The notes under the pieces: generated by a model
The model's input: the letters and a program-made list of their open reading frames with translations, nothing else
What the model was told of the DNA's origin: nothing
Databases searched by the model: none
Source of the DNA: Deltaproteobacteria bacterium
Lineage (GTDB): Bacteria; Desulfobacterota; Deferrisomatia; Deferrisomatales; JACRMM01
Assembly: GCA_016214985.1 (NCBI GenBank)
Contig: JACRMM010000030.1
Coordinates: 186,001-250,000, forward strand
Reading direction: 5' to 3'
DNA length: 64,000 nt
Part shown: positions 37,014 through 46,350 of the stretch, in pieces
Layout: each line of letters opens with the position of its first letter
How positions within the stretch are numbered: the first letter of the stretch is position 1
Translations under genes and position numbers: made by a program

Positions 37014-38789
37014 TTACAGAACGATCCGCTCCGCCTCCACCAGCCGGCCGGCAATCTGGTCGCGCAGCGCCGCCGTGTTGGCCGGTGTGCGGCGCGCCAA
37101 GCGGCGCAGCGCCGCGAGCATGGTGGCCAGCGTGTCTCCCTCCTCCATGGCGGCCACGGCCTCGCGCGCGAACCCTTCGGCTCGCGACATGGCTGCCTCG
37201 CAGGCGATGCGGGCCGCGGCGAGCGGCAACGCGGCGGCCGCCTCGCCGCGGCGGGCCGCGTCTTTGAGGGCCCGGAGAACCGTCGACTCGGCGGCGTAGG
37301 TGTTCGTGATGAGGTCGGCCGTTCGCGCCAGGATCATCTGCTGATCCGCCAGACCCTTGCCGTACTTCTGCGCGGCCACGCCGGCCACGAAGAGGCACGT
37401 CTTCTTGAGGTTCGCGACGAGTTTTTTCTCGGCGGCCAGAAGGCTGAAGTCCTCCTCGAGGTCGAAGCTCGGTATGCCCATGAGCTCTTCCTGCAAGGCC
37501 TTGGCGGCCTGGAAGAGAGGGATCTCGCCCTTCGTCGCCTTTCGGAGGAGCATTCCAGGGATCAGCAGGCGATTGACCTCGTTCGTGCCTTCGAAGATCC
37601 GGTTGATCCGGCTGTCACGGTAGTAGCGCTCGGCCGGGTACTCGGCGCAGTACCCGTACCCGCCATACACCTGCACGGCCTCGTCGACGACGTAATCGAG
37701 CGCCTCGCTCCCGAGGATCTTCACCATGGCGCACTCCACGCTGTACTCCTCGATGGACTGGAGCGCCGCCTCGCCGTGCGCTCCGCCGCCGGCCCGGAGC
37801 AATGCGTCGATCATGCCGACGGTGCGGTACGACGACGCCTCGGCCACGTAAGTCCGCACGAGCATCTCCGCGAGCTTCTCACGGATCAGCCCGAAGTCGG
37901 CCAGACGCTTGCCGAACTGCTTTCGCTCCAGGGCGTAGGACAGGGCGCCCTGGATGGCGTTCTTGCTGGCGCCGGCGCAGGCCGCGCCGAGCTTGAACCG
38001 GCCGATGTTGAGGACGTTGAAGGCGATCTTGTGGCCCTGCCCGATTGCGCCCAGCACGTTGCCCACCGGCACCCGGGCCTCGTCGAGGATGACCGTGGTG
38101 GTGGAAGACCCGCGGATCCCCATCTTGTGCTCTTCGGCGCCGATGGAGAGGCCCGGGGTGCTCTTGTCCAGGAAGAAGCCCGTGAACTGCTCTCCGTCGA
38201 TCTTGGCGAAGACCGTAAAGCAATCCGCGATGCCCCCGTTCGTGATGAACTGCTTGGTGCCGTTGAGGATGTAGTGGGTGCCGTCGGCCGAGAGCACCGC
38301 CTTCGCGCGGCCGGACAGGGCGTCGGAGCCGGCTGTGGGCTCGGTGAGGGCGTAGCAGGCGATGGTCGTGCCGTCCGCGATGCCGGGAAGGTACTTCGCC
38401 TTGAGCTCCGGCGTCCCGTAGTAGACCAGCGGCAGGGTTCCGATGCCGGTGTGGGCGCCGTACATGACCGAGAAGGAGCCCTGGCCGGACATGTTCTCCG
38501 CGATCAGCGCGCTGGAGGCCTTGTCGAGGCCCAGGCCGCCAAACTCCTCGGGGATGTCGGCCATGAGGAGCCCGAGCTCGCCGGCCTTCTTGAAGAGGGC
38601 CTTGGTGACCGCAAAATCCTTCTCCTCGATCCGATCGGACAGCGGAAGCACCTCGTTCTCGACGAAGTCTCGCGCGGTCTTTGCGTACATGAGCTGCTCG
38701 GACGTGAGGTCCTCCGGGGTGAAGACCTCCTCGGGCGTGGTCTCTCGCACCAGAAAGCTGCCGCCTTTGACGTAGGATGCTTCGGACAT
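37014..38789 (-). CDS. fadE: Acyl-CoA dehydrogenase
   Basis: ALTEPTAGSDALSGRAKAVLSADGTHYILNGTKQFITNGGIADCFTVFAKI; QVYGGYGYCAEYPAERYYRDSRINRIFEGTNEVNRLLIPGMLL. Confidence 0.95.
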   Translation of the reverse strand: MSEASYVKGGSFLVRETTPEEVFTPEDLTSEQLMYAKTARDFVENEVLPLSDRIEEKDFAVTKALFKKAGELGLLMADIPEEFGGLGLDKASSALIAENMSGQGSFSVMYGAHTGIGTLPLVYYGTPELKAKYLPGIADGTTIACYALTEPTAGSDALSGRAKAVLSADGTHYILNGTKQFITNGGIADCFTVFAKIDGEQFTGFFLDKSTPGLSIGAEEHKMGIRGSSTTTVILDEARVPVGNVLGAIGQGHKIAFNVLNIGRFKLGAACAGASKNAIQGALSYALERKQFGKRLADFGLIREKLAEMLVRTYVAEASSYRTVGMIDALLRAGGGAHGEAALQSIEEYSVECAMVKILGSEALDYVVDEAVQVYGGYGYCAEYPAERYYRDSRINRIFEGTNEVNRLLIPGMLLRKATKGEIPLFQAAKALQEELMGIPSFDLEEDFSLLAAEKKLVANLKKTCLFVAGVAAQKYGKGLADQQMILARTADLITNTYAAESTVLRALKDAARRGEAAAALPLAAARIACEAAMSRAEGFAREAVAAMEEGDTLATMLAALRRLARRTPANTAALRDQIAGRLVEAERIVL

Positions 38790-38870
38790 GGGAACACTCC
38801 TTGTCAGTGGTCAGTGGACAATGCATGGTTGTTGGTCCTTGGTTCTAAACCAATGACCAAGAACGAATAA
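38790..38870. repeat. Low-GC intergenic repeat tract (gtcagtggtcagtgg..., ccttggttc...gaccaagaac)
   Basis: Short iterated tcagtgg and inverted ccttggttc/gaccaagaac-like words between fadE and fadA. Confidence 0.5.
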
Positions 38871-40058
38871 CTAAGAACCCGTGAGATTTTCAAAGATCCC
38901 GGCTGCCCCCATGCCCCCGCCGATGCACATGCTGACCAGACCGTAGCGCGCCTTCCGGCGCGGCATCTCGTGCAGGAGCGTGGCCGTGAGCTTTGCGCCT
39001 GTGCAGCCGAGCGGATGGCCGAGGGCGATGGCGCCGCCGTTGACGTTCGTGATCGCAGGGTCGAGCCCCAGGGTGCGGATCACGGCCAGGGACTGAGAGG
39101 CAAAGGCCTCGTTGAGCTCGATCAGGCCCAGGTCGGCGAGGGTCAGGCCGGCAATCTTGAGCGCCTTGGGGATGGCCGCGATAGGCCCGATGCCCATGAC
39201 GCCTGGGCCCACACCGGCGACCGCGAAGGATACGAACCGGGCGAGGGGCTTGAGGCCGAGCGCCGCCGCCGTCTCCGCGCTCAGTATGACCGAGACCGCG
39301 GCCGCGTCGCTCATCTGGGAGGAGTTGCCGGCCGTGACCGAGCCGCCCTGCTTGAAGGCGGGCTTCAGTTTGGCCAGTCCGGCCAGGGTCGTATCGGCCC
39401 GCGGCCCTTCGTCGGCCCGGTGGACCGAGGTGGACGTCTCGACCTTGCCGTTCTTCCCGGCCAGGGCGCGTGTGACTTCCACGGGGACGAGCTCCTCGTC
39501 GAAGCGGCCGGCCGCCTGGGCGGCGACCGCCCGCCGGTGGCTCTCGGCCGCGAAGGCGTCTTGGTCCTCCCTCGAGACGTGGTACTGATCGGCGACGTTC
39601 TCTGCGGTGATGCCCATGGATACGTAGGTGTCCGGGTTGGTCTGCACGAGGTCCGGGTTGGCCATGATCTTGTTTCCGGTCATGGGTACCCGCGTCATGG
39701 ACTCCACGCCGCCGGCCAGGACCACGTTGGCCATGCCGGACAGGACGGCCTGGGCGGCAAGGGCGATGGTTTGCAGCCCGGAGGAGCAGAACCGGTTCAC
39801 GGTCTGGCCCGGCACCGACTCGGGCAGGCCCGCCCGGAGGCTCGCGACCCTGCCCACGTTGAGGCCTTGCTCCGCCTCGGGGAAGGCGCAGCCGAGGATC
39901 ACGTCGTCGATCTGGGCCGGGTCGAGGCCCGGCGTGCGCGCAACGGCGGCTCGCAGGGCCGCGGCGGCCAGGTCGTCGGGGCGCGCGTTGGCGAGGGCCC
40001 CCTTGAACGCCTTGCCCACGGGCGTGCGAACGCTGGTGACGATGACGGCTTCACGCAT
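38871..40058 (-). CDS. fadA: Acetyl-CoA acyltransferase (thiolase)
   Basis: [73 protein letters not shown]. Confidence 0.95.
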   Translation of the reverse strand: MREAVIVTSVRTPVGKAFKGALANARPDDLAAAALRAAVARTPGLDPAQIDDVILGCAFPEAEQGLNVGRVASLRAGLPESVPGQTVNRFCSSGLQTIALAAQAVLSGMANVVLAGGVESMTRVPMTGNKIMANPDLVQTNPDTYVSMGITAENVADQYHVSREDQDAFAAESHRRAVAAQAAGRFDEELVPVEVTRALAGKNGKVETSTSVHRADEGPRADTTLAGLAKLKPAFKQGGSVTAGNSSQMSDAAAVSVILSAETAAALGLKPLARFVSFAVAGVGPGVMGIGPIAAIPKALKIAGLTLADLGLIELNEAFASQSLAVIRTLGLDPAITNVNGGAIALGHPLGCTGAKLTATLLHEMPRRKARYGLVSMCIGGGMGAAGIFENLTGS

Positions 40059-40074
40059 GAAAGGTCTCCTTTGA

Positions 40075-40206
40075 GCGGTCAGCGGTCAGCTTTCAGCGGT
40101 CTGCTGGAAACGCAGACCCAAAGACCGTGACGCTGGACCGCGAATATCGTTCTCGTACGTCGGCGTTGTTTCCGTCTTCTTCGCTGACAGCTGAGCGCTG
40201 ACAGCT
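40075..40206. repeat. Intergenic iterated/inverted repeats (agcggtcagcggtcagctttcagcgg ... gctgacagctgagcgctgacagct)
   Basis: gctgacagct occurs twice (40183-40192, 40197-40206); near-inverted copies at the other end. Confidence 0.55.
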
Positions 40207-42604
40207 AGTTTCTCAGCGGCTTTCCCGTCTTCAGGATGTACTGGATCCTCTCCAGGGTCTTCCTCTGGGCGCATAGTTCCACGAACGCCCGCCGCTCCAG
40301 ATCGAGCAGGTAGTCTTCCGTGACCGTGGCGCCGTAGTCCACCTCACCTCCGCACAGGACCCACGCCACCTTCTCGGTCACCAGCGTGTCGTGCTCCGAG
40401 ATCTGGCGACCTTCCTTCATCGTGTAGAGCATGGAGCGGATGTTGGCGAGGCCCTCTCGTCCCATGACGCTCACATGCGCGGGCCGCTGGAGCGGCTGCC
40501 AACCCGTCTCCAGGAGCCCAAGCGCCGAGCGCTTGGCGTCGTGGATCAGGTGCTCCCGGTGGAGGGTGACGCTGTCGCCGGGGCGCAGGAAGCCCAGGTC
40601 GAAGGCCTCCCAGGCAGAGAGGCTCACCTTGGCCAGGGCGATCGTCTCGAAGGCCCTGCGCACGTGAGGTAAAGGGTCGGCGCCCGGGGGACACGCGGCC
40701 ATGGCGCGCAGCAGAAGCTCCTTCGTGCCGCCGCCGGCGGGCAGGAGCCCGACGCCGACCTCCACGAGGCCCACGTAGGTTTCGTGGCTCGCCTGCACCC
40801 GGTGGCAGTGCAGGCACACCTCGGCGCCTCCGCCGAGCACACGGCCGAAGGGCGCGGCCACGACCGGGACCGGAGCGTACTTGAGCGCCAGGGTGGAGGC
40901 CTGGAAGGCTCGGACCACGCCGTCGATCTCGGGAAGGTTTCCCTCGAGGGCCTCGAAGAGGAGGAGCATCAGGTTCGCACCCACGGAGAAGTTCTCTCCC
41001 TGGTTGCCCACGACGAGCGCGTCGAAGGCCGTGCCGGCCTCGGCCACCGTCTTCTGGATGGCCTGCATGATGCCGCCACCGATGGCGTTCATCTTGGAGT
41101 GGAACTCCAAGCACGCGACTCCGTCTCCGAGGTCGATGAGGCTTGCCTCCGGGTTGGAGAAGAGCGTCCGGCCCACGCGCTTCAAATCTGCGAGCACGGT
41201 CACCCCGGCCCGAGGAGCGAGCGGAGTGTGGGTCCCGGTACCCAGGTCCCACATCTTCGTTCCCAGCCCCTCCGTCACGTAGAAGCGGGGTGTGGCGCTC
41301 TCGGCCAGCGCACGGACCGGCGCGGGCACGTCCCACCCTTCCGCCATCATGCGATCGACGGAAGCCTTCACGCCCAGGGCGTCCCAGATCTCGAAGGGCC
41401 CGATCTCCCAGCCGAAGCCCCAGCGCATGGCGCGGTCGATCGAGGCGACGTCACCGGCGACCTCGGGGATGCGGCGCGCCGCGTAGAGCAGCACCGCGGC
41501 GGTGACGTCCCAGGCAAAGCGGCTCGCGGCGTCCTTGCCGGCCACCAGACGAGCCACGCGCTCCCCGGGGTCCTCGACGGTCTTCACGTCTGCGAGAATC
41601 GGATAGTCCGCCTTTCCCGACGGGCGGTACTCGAGGTTCGAGGGGTCGATGCCAAGAGTCGTCTTCTTGTCGTTCTCCTTGACGGATTTGTAGAAGCCGG
41701 CGCCGGATTTCAGGCCCAGGAGGCCCTTGTCTATCATGGCCCGAAGCCAGGCCGGGAGCTCGAAGACCTCCCGGCGCTCGTCGTCCGGGGCGCCGTCGTA
41801 CTGCGTGCGGGCCACGTGTGCGAGCACGTCGAGCCCGACGAGGTCGGCGGTCCGGAAGGTGGCGGACTTGGGGCGAGCGAGCGCCTGGCCCGTGAGGGCG
41901 TCGACCTGCTCCACCGTGAGGCCGTGCTTCGCCATGGCGCCCACGGTGTAGAGCATCGAAAAGACGCCGATGCGGTTGGCGATGAAGTTGGGCGTATCCT
42001 TGGCCCGAACGACCCCCTTGCCGAGCCTCTTCTCGGCGAAGCGGGTGAAGGCGTCCACGATCGCGGGGTCCGTCGCCGCTCCCGGGATGACCTCCAGCAG
42101 GTGCATGTACCGGGGCGGGTTGAAGAAGTGGGTTCCGAAGAATCGCGGCCGGAGGGCCTCGGGGAGCGTCTCGGCCATCGCGTTCACCGAAAGGCCCGAG
42201 GTGTTGGTGGTGAGCAGCGCCGTGGGCTTCAGGTGCGGCGCGACCCGCTGGAACAGGCTCTCCTTGATGTCCAGGCGCTCGACCACCGCCTCGATCACCC
42301 AGTCCACTCCGGCGAGCCTGACGAGGTCGTCCTCGAAGTTGCCCGGTGTAACGAGACGAGCCCGGTCCTTGTGGCCGAAGGCGGCGGGGTTCGCCTTGAG
42401 AGCCTTCTCTATGCCCTGAAAGGCGAAGCGGTTTCGGACCGCGGCGCTCGAGAGATCCAGGCCGCGCGCCCTCTCCTCGTCCGAAGGCTCGCGGGGCACG
42501 ATGTCGAGCAGAAGCGTGGGAATCCCGGCGTTGGCCAGGTGGGCGGCGATGGCGGCTCCCATGACGCCAGCGCCCAGGACAGCGGCTTGTTGGACGGGGG
42601 GCAT
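40205..42604 (-). CDS. fadN: FadN-type 3-hydroxyacyl-CoA dehydrogenase/enoyl-CoA hydratase
   Basis: AAVLGAGVMGAAIAAHLANAGIPTLLLDIVPRE, AKDTPNFIANRIG, LEFHSKMNAIGGGIMQAIQ, C-terminal LKTGKPLRN; matches FadN architecture rather than classic FadB. Confidence 0.94.
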   Translation of the reverse strand: MPPVQQAAVLGAGVMGAAIAAHLANAGIPTLLLDIVPREPSDEERARGLDLSSAAVRNRFAFQGIEKALKANPAAFGHKDRARLVTPGNFEDDLVRLAGVDWVIEAVVERLDIKESLFQRVAPHLKPTALLTTNTSGLSVNAMAETLPEALRPRFFGTHFFNPPRYMHLLEVIPGAATDPAIVDAFTRFAEKRLGKGVVRAKDTPNFIANRIGVFSMLYTVGAMAKHGLTVEQVDALTGQALARPKSATFRTADLVGLDVLAHVARTQYDGAPDDERREVFELPAWLRAMIDKGLLGLKSGAGFYKSVKENDKKTTLGIDPSNLEYRPSGKADYPILADVKTVEDPGERVARLVAGKDAASRFAWDVTAAVLLYAARRIPEVAGDVASIDRAMRWGFGWEIGPFEIWDALGVKASVDRMMAEGWDVPAPVRALAESATPRFYVTEGLGTKMWDLGTGTHTPLAPRAGVTVLADLKRVGRTLFSNPEASLIDLGDGVACLEFHSKMNAIGGGIMQAIQKTVAEAGTAFDALVVGNQGENFSVGANLMLLLFEALEGNLPEIDGVVRAFQASTLALKYAPVPVVAAPFGRVLGGGAEVCLHCHRVQASHETYVGLVEVGVGLLPAGGGTKELLLRAMAACPPGADPLPHVRRAFETIALAKVSLSAWEAFDLGFLRPGDSVTLHREHLIHDAKRSALGLLETGWQPLQRPAHVSVMGREGLANIRSMLYTMKEGRQISEHDTLVTEKVAWVLCGGEVDYGATVTEDYLLDLERRAFVELCAQRKTLERIQYILKTGKPLRN

Positions 42605-42654
42605 TGGACCTCCTCCTCTACAGGTGAGTGGGACAGACGGGCGCCGCGAGGGGA

Positions 42655-43278
42655 TCACCTCGCGCACATCCCGTGAAGCAACACGTCGAAGAGCGGGGCC
42701 GCCTTTTCGGAGAGAGGACCGCGCTCGGCGCGCAGGAGCCACGCCGAGACGGTCTCGTCGATCGAGCCGAAGTACACCCGGCGCAGGAGCCGTGTCCCGA
42801 CATCGCTGCGGAAGGCGCCACCGGCCTTTCCCTGATCCAAGATGGCCTCCACGCGGCGGGCGTAGCCGGCCAGAGGACCGGAGATCTCCCTGCGAATCGA
42901 CTCCTCCGGCTGGCGGAGCTGGAACTGCAGAAAGGCAGCGAGCTCCGGGTCCTCTTCCATGAACGCCAGGTGGAGCTCCACGCAGCGGCGCAGCTTGGCC
43001 ACAGGGTCCGCGACCTGGGCCACCTCCTCGTCCACGCGGGCCAGCATCGACTCCATCACGTGCCGGAACGCGCTGATGAGGAGATCCTCCTTGCCCTGGA
43101 AGTACAGGTACAGGGTTCCGTCCGCGACCCCCGCCTCTTGGGCGACCCGCGACATCGTGCAGTTGTGGTAGCCGTGCCGACTGAAGGCGCGCACGGCGGC
43201 CTCGAGGATCTCCCGGCGACGCTCCGCCTTGCGCTCCGCCGTCGTCGGGGGAGGGTTAGTCTTCTTCGTAGAGGGCAT
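42655..43278 (-). CDS. TetR/AcrR family regulator, probable fatty-acid regulator (FadR/YsiA-like)
   Basis: TetR HTH ILEAAVRAFSRHGYHNCTMSRVAQEAGVADGTLYLYFQGKEDLLISAF; located between fadD and fadN. Confidence 0.92.
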   Translation of the reverse strand: MPSTKKTNPPPTTAERKAERRREILEAAVRAFSRHGYHNCTMSRVAQEAGVADGTLYLYFQGKEDLLISAFRHVMESMLARVDEEVAQVADPVAKLRRCVELHLAFMEEDPELAAFLQFQLRQPEESIRREISGPLAGYARRVEAILDQGKAGGAFRSDVGTRLLRRVYFGSIDETVSAWLLRAERGPLSEKAAPLFDVLLHGMCAR

Positions 43279-45049
43279 CGAGGCGATCCTTGTAGTGCTC
43301 CGTGATGATCTTTCGGCGCACCTTCATCGTGGGCGTCACCTCGCCCTGCCCGGCGGAGAACTCCTGACCGAGGAGGACGAACTTCTTGACGCTCTCGTAG
43401 GAAGAGAGGTGGGCCGCCGCCTGGATCTCTTCGAGACGCCGCGTGTAGAAGTCCAAGACTTGAGGGTGTTCTACAAGTTGCTCTGGGTTCGAGTGCGGCA
43501 GGCTCTTCCACTGCGCGTACCGTCGAAGCCATTCGAAGTCCGGAACGATCAGGGCCGTCATGAACTTCTTCTTGTCGCCGTAGAGCATGGCTTCGGCGAT
43601 ATACTTGTCCATCTTCAGGATGTTCTCGACCTTCTGGGGTGCCACGTTCTTGCCCCCCGCCGTGATGATGAGGTCCTTCTTGCGGTCGGTGATCCTGAGG
43701 TACCCGTCAGCGTCGATTTCGCCGATGTCGCCGGTCTTGAAGAACCCGCCGTCGGTGAACGCCTCTCGGGTCGCGTCCGGGTTCTGGTAGTAGGCGGAGA
43801 ACACGTTGGGGCCCTTGACGAGGATCTCACCGTCCTCGGCGATCTTCCCCGTGACACCGCGAAGGAACCGGCCGACCGTGCCCACCCTGTGGTACCTCGG
43901 AGTATTGACGTTCGTGACCGGCGACGTCTCCGTGAGGCCGTAGCCTTCGTAGATCCGAATGCCCACGGCGTTGAAGAACATGGCGAGCTCGGGCGCGAGG
44001 GGGGCGCCTCCGGAGATGAAGAACCGCAGCCGGCCGCCGAATCGTGCGCGCACCTTGGAGTAGACGAGGTGGTCGGCCACGCGGTACTGGAGCGCGAGCC
44101 ACGGCGCGAGCGAGCGCCCCGCAGCCTCCAGCGCGCCGACCCGAGCCGCCACGTCGAGTGCCCAGAAGGTGATGCGGCGGGTCAGCGGCGGGGCCTCGAC
44201 CGCCTTGGCCTGGATGCCCGCGTGGATCTTCTCGAAGATCCTCGGGACGCTCACCGCGACCGTCGGGCGCACCTCCCCCAGGTTTTGGGCCACCTGCTGA
44301 ATCCCCTCGGCGTACGCGATCGTGACGCCGCACCAGAGCATCAGGTAGTAGCCCGCCATGCGCTCCAGAATGTGGGCCAGAGGAAGGTGCGAGAGACACA
44401 CGTCAGAGGGGCCGAGGTCGAACTCCGCGAGGCTGAGCTCCACGTCGGAGAGGATGTTTCGGTGGGTGAGCTCCACGCCCTTGGGTTCTCCCGTCGTTCC
44501 CGAGGTGAAGATGATCGTCGCCGTGGCGTCGTCTTTGGGGAGGGCGAGGCGCTCCTCCAAGACGCCCTGGTCCGTGCGATCGGCCTCCGCCTGCAAGGCT
44601 TGCAGAGTGAGCGCCCTCGGGTGGGACGCTCCGGCCAATGCCGAGAGCTCGAAGACGATCAGGAGCTCGATGCCCCCCTCGCGGTCCAGGAGCGGCAGGC
44701 ACTTCTCGACCTGTTCGCGGTCCGACGCGAACAGAACCCGCGCTTCGCTCCGGCGCAAGAGCTCCGCGACCTCGGGAGCCGCGAGCGTGGGGTAGATGGG
44801 GACGGTGACCCCGGCCGCGCTCAGGGTGGCGGTGTCGGCCACCGCCCACTCGTACCGGGTCTGGGACAGAATCGCCACGCGGTCTCCGGGCGCGAGACCC
44901 CTCGCCATGAGGCCCCGCGCGGTGAGCTCTGCCTCCCGGTAGAAGTCGTCCCACAGGACATCCCGGTACGCGCCGCCCTGTTTGACCAGCATGCAGCGTT
45001 TGCCTTGCCATCGATTGCGCCGATCGCGGATCATCTGAGGGATGGTCAT
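43256..45049 (-). CDS. fadD: Long-chain acyl-CoA synthetase (AMP-binding)
   Basis: TIIFTSGTTGEPKGVELTHRNI, GYGLTETSPVTNVN, GWxxTGD-like FFKTGDIGEIDADGYLRITDRKKDLIITAGGKNVAP. Confidence 0.95.
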   Translation of the reverse strand: MTIPQMIRDRRNRWQGKRCMLVKQGGAYRDVLWDDFYREAELTARGLMARGLAPGDRVAILSQTRYEWAVADTATLSAAGVTVPIYPTLAAPEVAELLRRSEARVLFASDREQVEKCLPLLDREGGIELLIVFELSALAGASHPRALTLQALQAEADRTDQGVLEERLALPKDDATATIIFTSGTTGEPKGVELTHRNILSDVELSLAEFDLGPSDVCLSHLPLAHILERMAGYYLMLWCGVTIAYAEGIQQVAQNLGEVRPTVAVSVPRIFEKIHAGIQAKAVEAPPLTRRITFWALDVAARVGALEAAGRSLAPWLALQYRVADHLVYSKVRARFGGRLRFFISGGAPLAPELAMFFNAVGIRIYEGYGLTETSPVTNVNTPRYHRVGTVGRFLRGVTGKIAEDGEILVKGPNVFSAYYQNPDATREAFTDGGFFKTGDIGEIDADGYLRITDRKKDLIITAGGKNVAPQKVENILKMDKYIAEAMLYGDKKKFMTALIVPDFEWLRRYAQWKSLPHSNPEQLVEHPQVLDFYTRRLEEIQAAAHLSSYESVKKFVLLGQEFSAGQGEVTPTMKVRRKIITEHYKDRLDALYEED

Positions 45050-45059
45050 GGCGGCCTCC

Positions 45060-45077
45060 TGAATGAATATTCATTCA
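45060..45077 (-). promoter_or_regulatory. FadR(TetR)-type operator TGAATGAATATTCATTCA at the fadD promoter
   Basis: Perfect 18-bp palindrome abutting the fadD SD; minus-strand -35 TTGACA (45111-45106), N17, -10 TAGTCT (45088-45083) immediately upstream. Confidence 0.88.
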
Positions 45078-45211
45078 TGCGGAGACTATGCCGGGGCTTC
45101 TCCAGTGTCAAGGGGGAAAGGCAACCAAAGTATCGGGTCGTCGCCGGGTCGGGGACCCTTGGCTCTCGGGCCCGCGAAGACCGTGACGACGAGCGCATCG
45201 CAGGGGCTGCC

Positions 45212-46342
45212 GTGGCCAAAGAGCGGTTGAGAGTGGTCCTTCTCGAGCCCTTCTGGGGAGGGAGCCATCGGGCGTCTGCCGAGGGGTGGGCGCGGCACAG
45301 TCGTCACGACGTTCAGGTCGAGAGCCTGCCTCCCCGGTTCTGGAAGTGGCGCATGCGCGGCGCCGCCTTCGAGCTGGCGCGCCGGTTGGGGCCGCGGCTC
45401 GACGAGGTGGACGCGGTCGTGGCCACGGACCTCCTCGACCTCGCCCATCTTCAGGCGCTGTTACCTCGCCGCGTCGCCTCTGCCCTCTACTTTCACGAGA
45501 ACCAGATCTCGTATCCGGGCAGGCCCGGCGAGCCCGCCCCCGAGCGGGACCTCCAATACGCGTTCACCAACCTGGCGAGCGCCCTGGCCGCGGACCGGGT
45601 CGCCTTCAACTCCGCGTTTCAGAGGGACGCGTTTCAGGGGGGGCTGAAGGTCCTCCTGGGAAGGATGCCCGACGCGAGGCCCCTTTGGGCGGTGGACGAG
45701 ATCGCCCGCAAGTCGAGCGTCGTCCCGCTCGGCATCGAGGTCTCGGACCTTCGATCCGGGGAGTCACGAGACGCGGAAGCGCCTCCGGTCGTCCTTTGGA
45801 ACCACCGCTGGGAGTATGACAAAGCTCCGGAGGTGTTCTTCGCCGTTTTGGAGCGCCTGGCCGAGCGTGGGGTTCCGTTTCGGGTGGCGGTGGCGGGGGA
45901 GGCGTTCGGGCAGGTGCCGACGGTGTTTGCCGCGGCGAGGGAGGCGTTGGGCGGGCGCGTCGTGCACTGGGGGTTCGCGCCCACCCGGGCTGAGTATGCG
46001 GCGCTTCTGGCCCGGGCCGACGTGGTCGTCAGCACGGCTCTCCAAGAGAACTTCGGGATCAGTCTCCTGGAGGCGGCCTGGGCCGGCGCGCACCCCCTGG
46101 CGCCCCGCCGGCTGAGCTACCCGGAGGTGCTCCCCGCGTCGCTTCACGCCGCCTGCCTCTACGACGACGTCGACGCCTTGGAGGCCTGCCTGGAGGTGCT
46201 CCTGACCCGGCCGGACGGGCGGCTCTCCGCCGGAGACCTGCGGGTGGCGCTCTCCCACCTCCGGTGGGAGGAGCGCGTCAGGGCCTTCGACGATCTCGTC
46301 GACGAGGTTTTCGAAGCCAACGGGGGGCGATCTATGGTATAA
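45212..46342 (+). CDS. DUF3524/GTDC1-like glycosyltransferase (tRNA-queuosine mannosyltransferase family)
   Basis: VVLLEPFWGGSHRASAEGW, ALYFHENQISYPG, QYAFTNLASALAADRVAFNSAFQRDAF, LWNHRWEYDKAPEVFF, ENFGISLLEAAWAG. GTG start at 45212. Confidence 0.85.
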   Translation: MAKERLRVVLLEPFWGGSHRASAEGWARHSRHDVQVESLPPRFWKWRMRGAAFELARRLGPRLDEVDAVVATDLLDLAHLQALLPRRVASALYFHENQISYPGRPGEPAPERDLQYAFTNLASALAADRVAFNSAFQRDAFQGGLKVLLGRMPDARPLWAVDEIARKSSVVPLGIEVSDLRSGESRDAEAPPVVLWNHRWEYDKAPEVFFAVLERLAERGVPFRVAVAGEAFGQVPTVFAAAREALGGRVVHWGFAPTRAEYAALLARADVVVSTALQENFGISLLEAAWAGAHPLAPRRLSYPEVLPASLHAACLYDDVDALEACLEVLLTRPDGRLSAGDLRVALSHLRWEERVRAFDDLVDEVFEANGGRSMV

Positions 46343-46350
46343 GCGACCAG

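Noticed and set aside
42645-42664. Inverted repeat cgcgagg/cctcgcg around the TetR stop codon
   Set aside because: Short, no U tract; likely chance in GC-rich sequence.
40784-42676. 630-aa plus ORF
   Set aside because: Antisense shadow of fadN.
43229-45211. First ~660 codons of the 1037-aa plus ORF
   Set aside because: Antisense to fadD; the real gene starts at GTG 45212 where glycosyltransferase homology begins.
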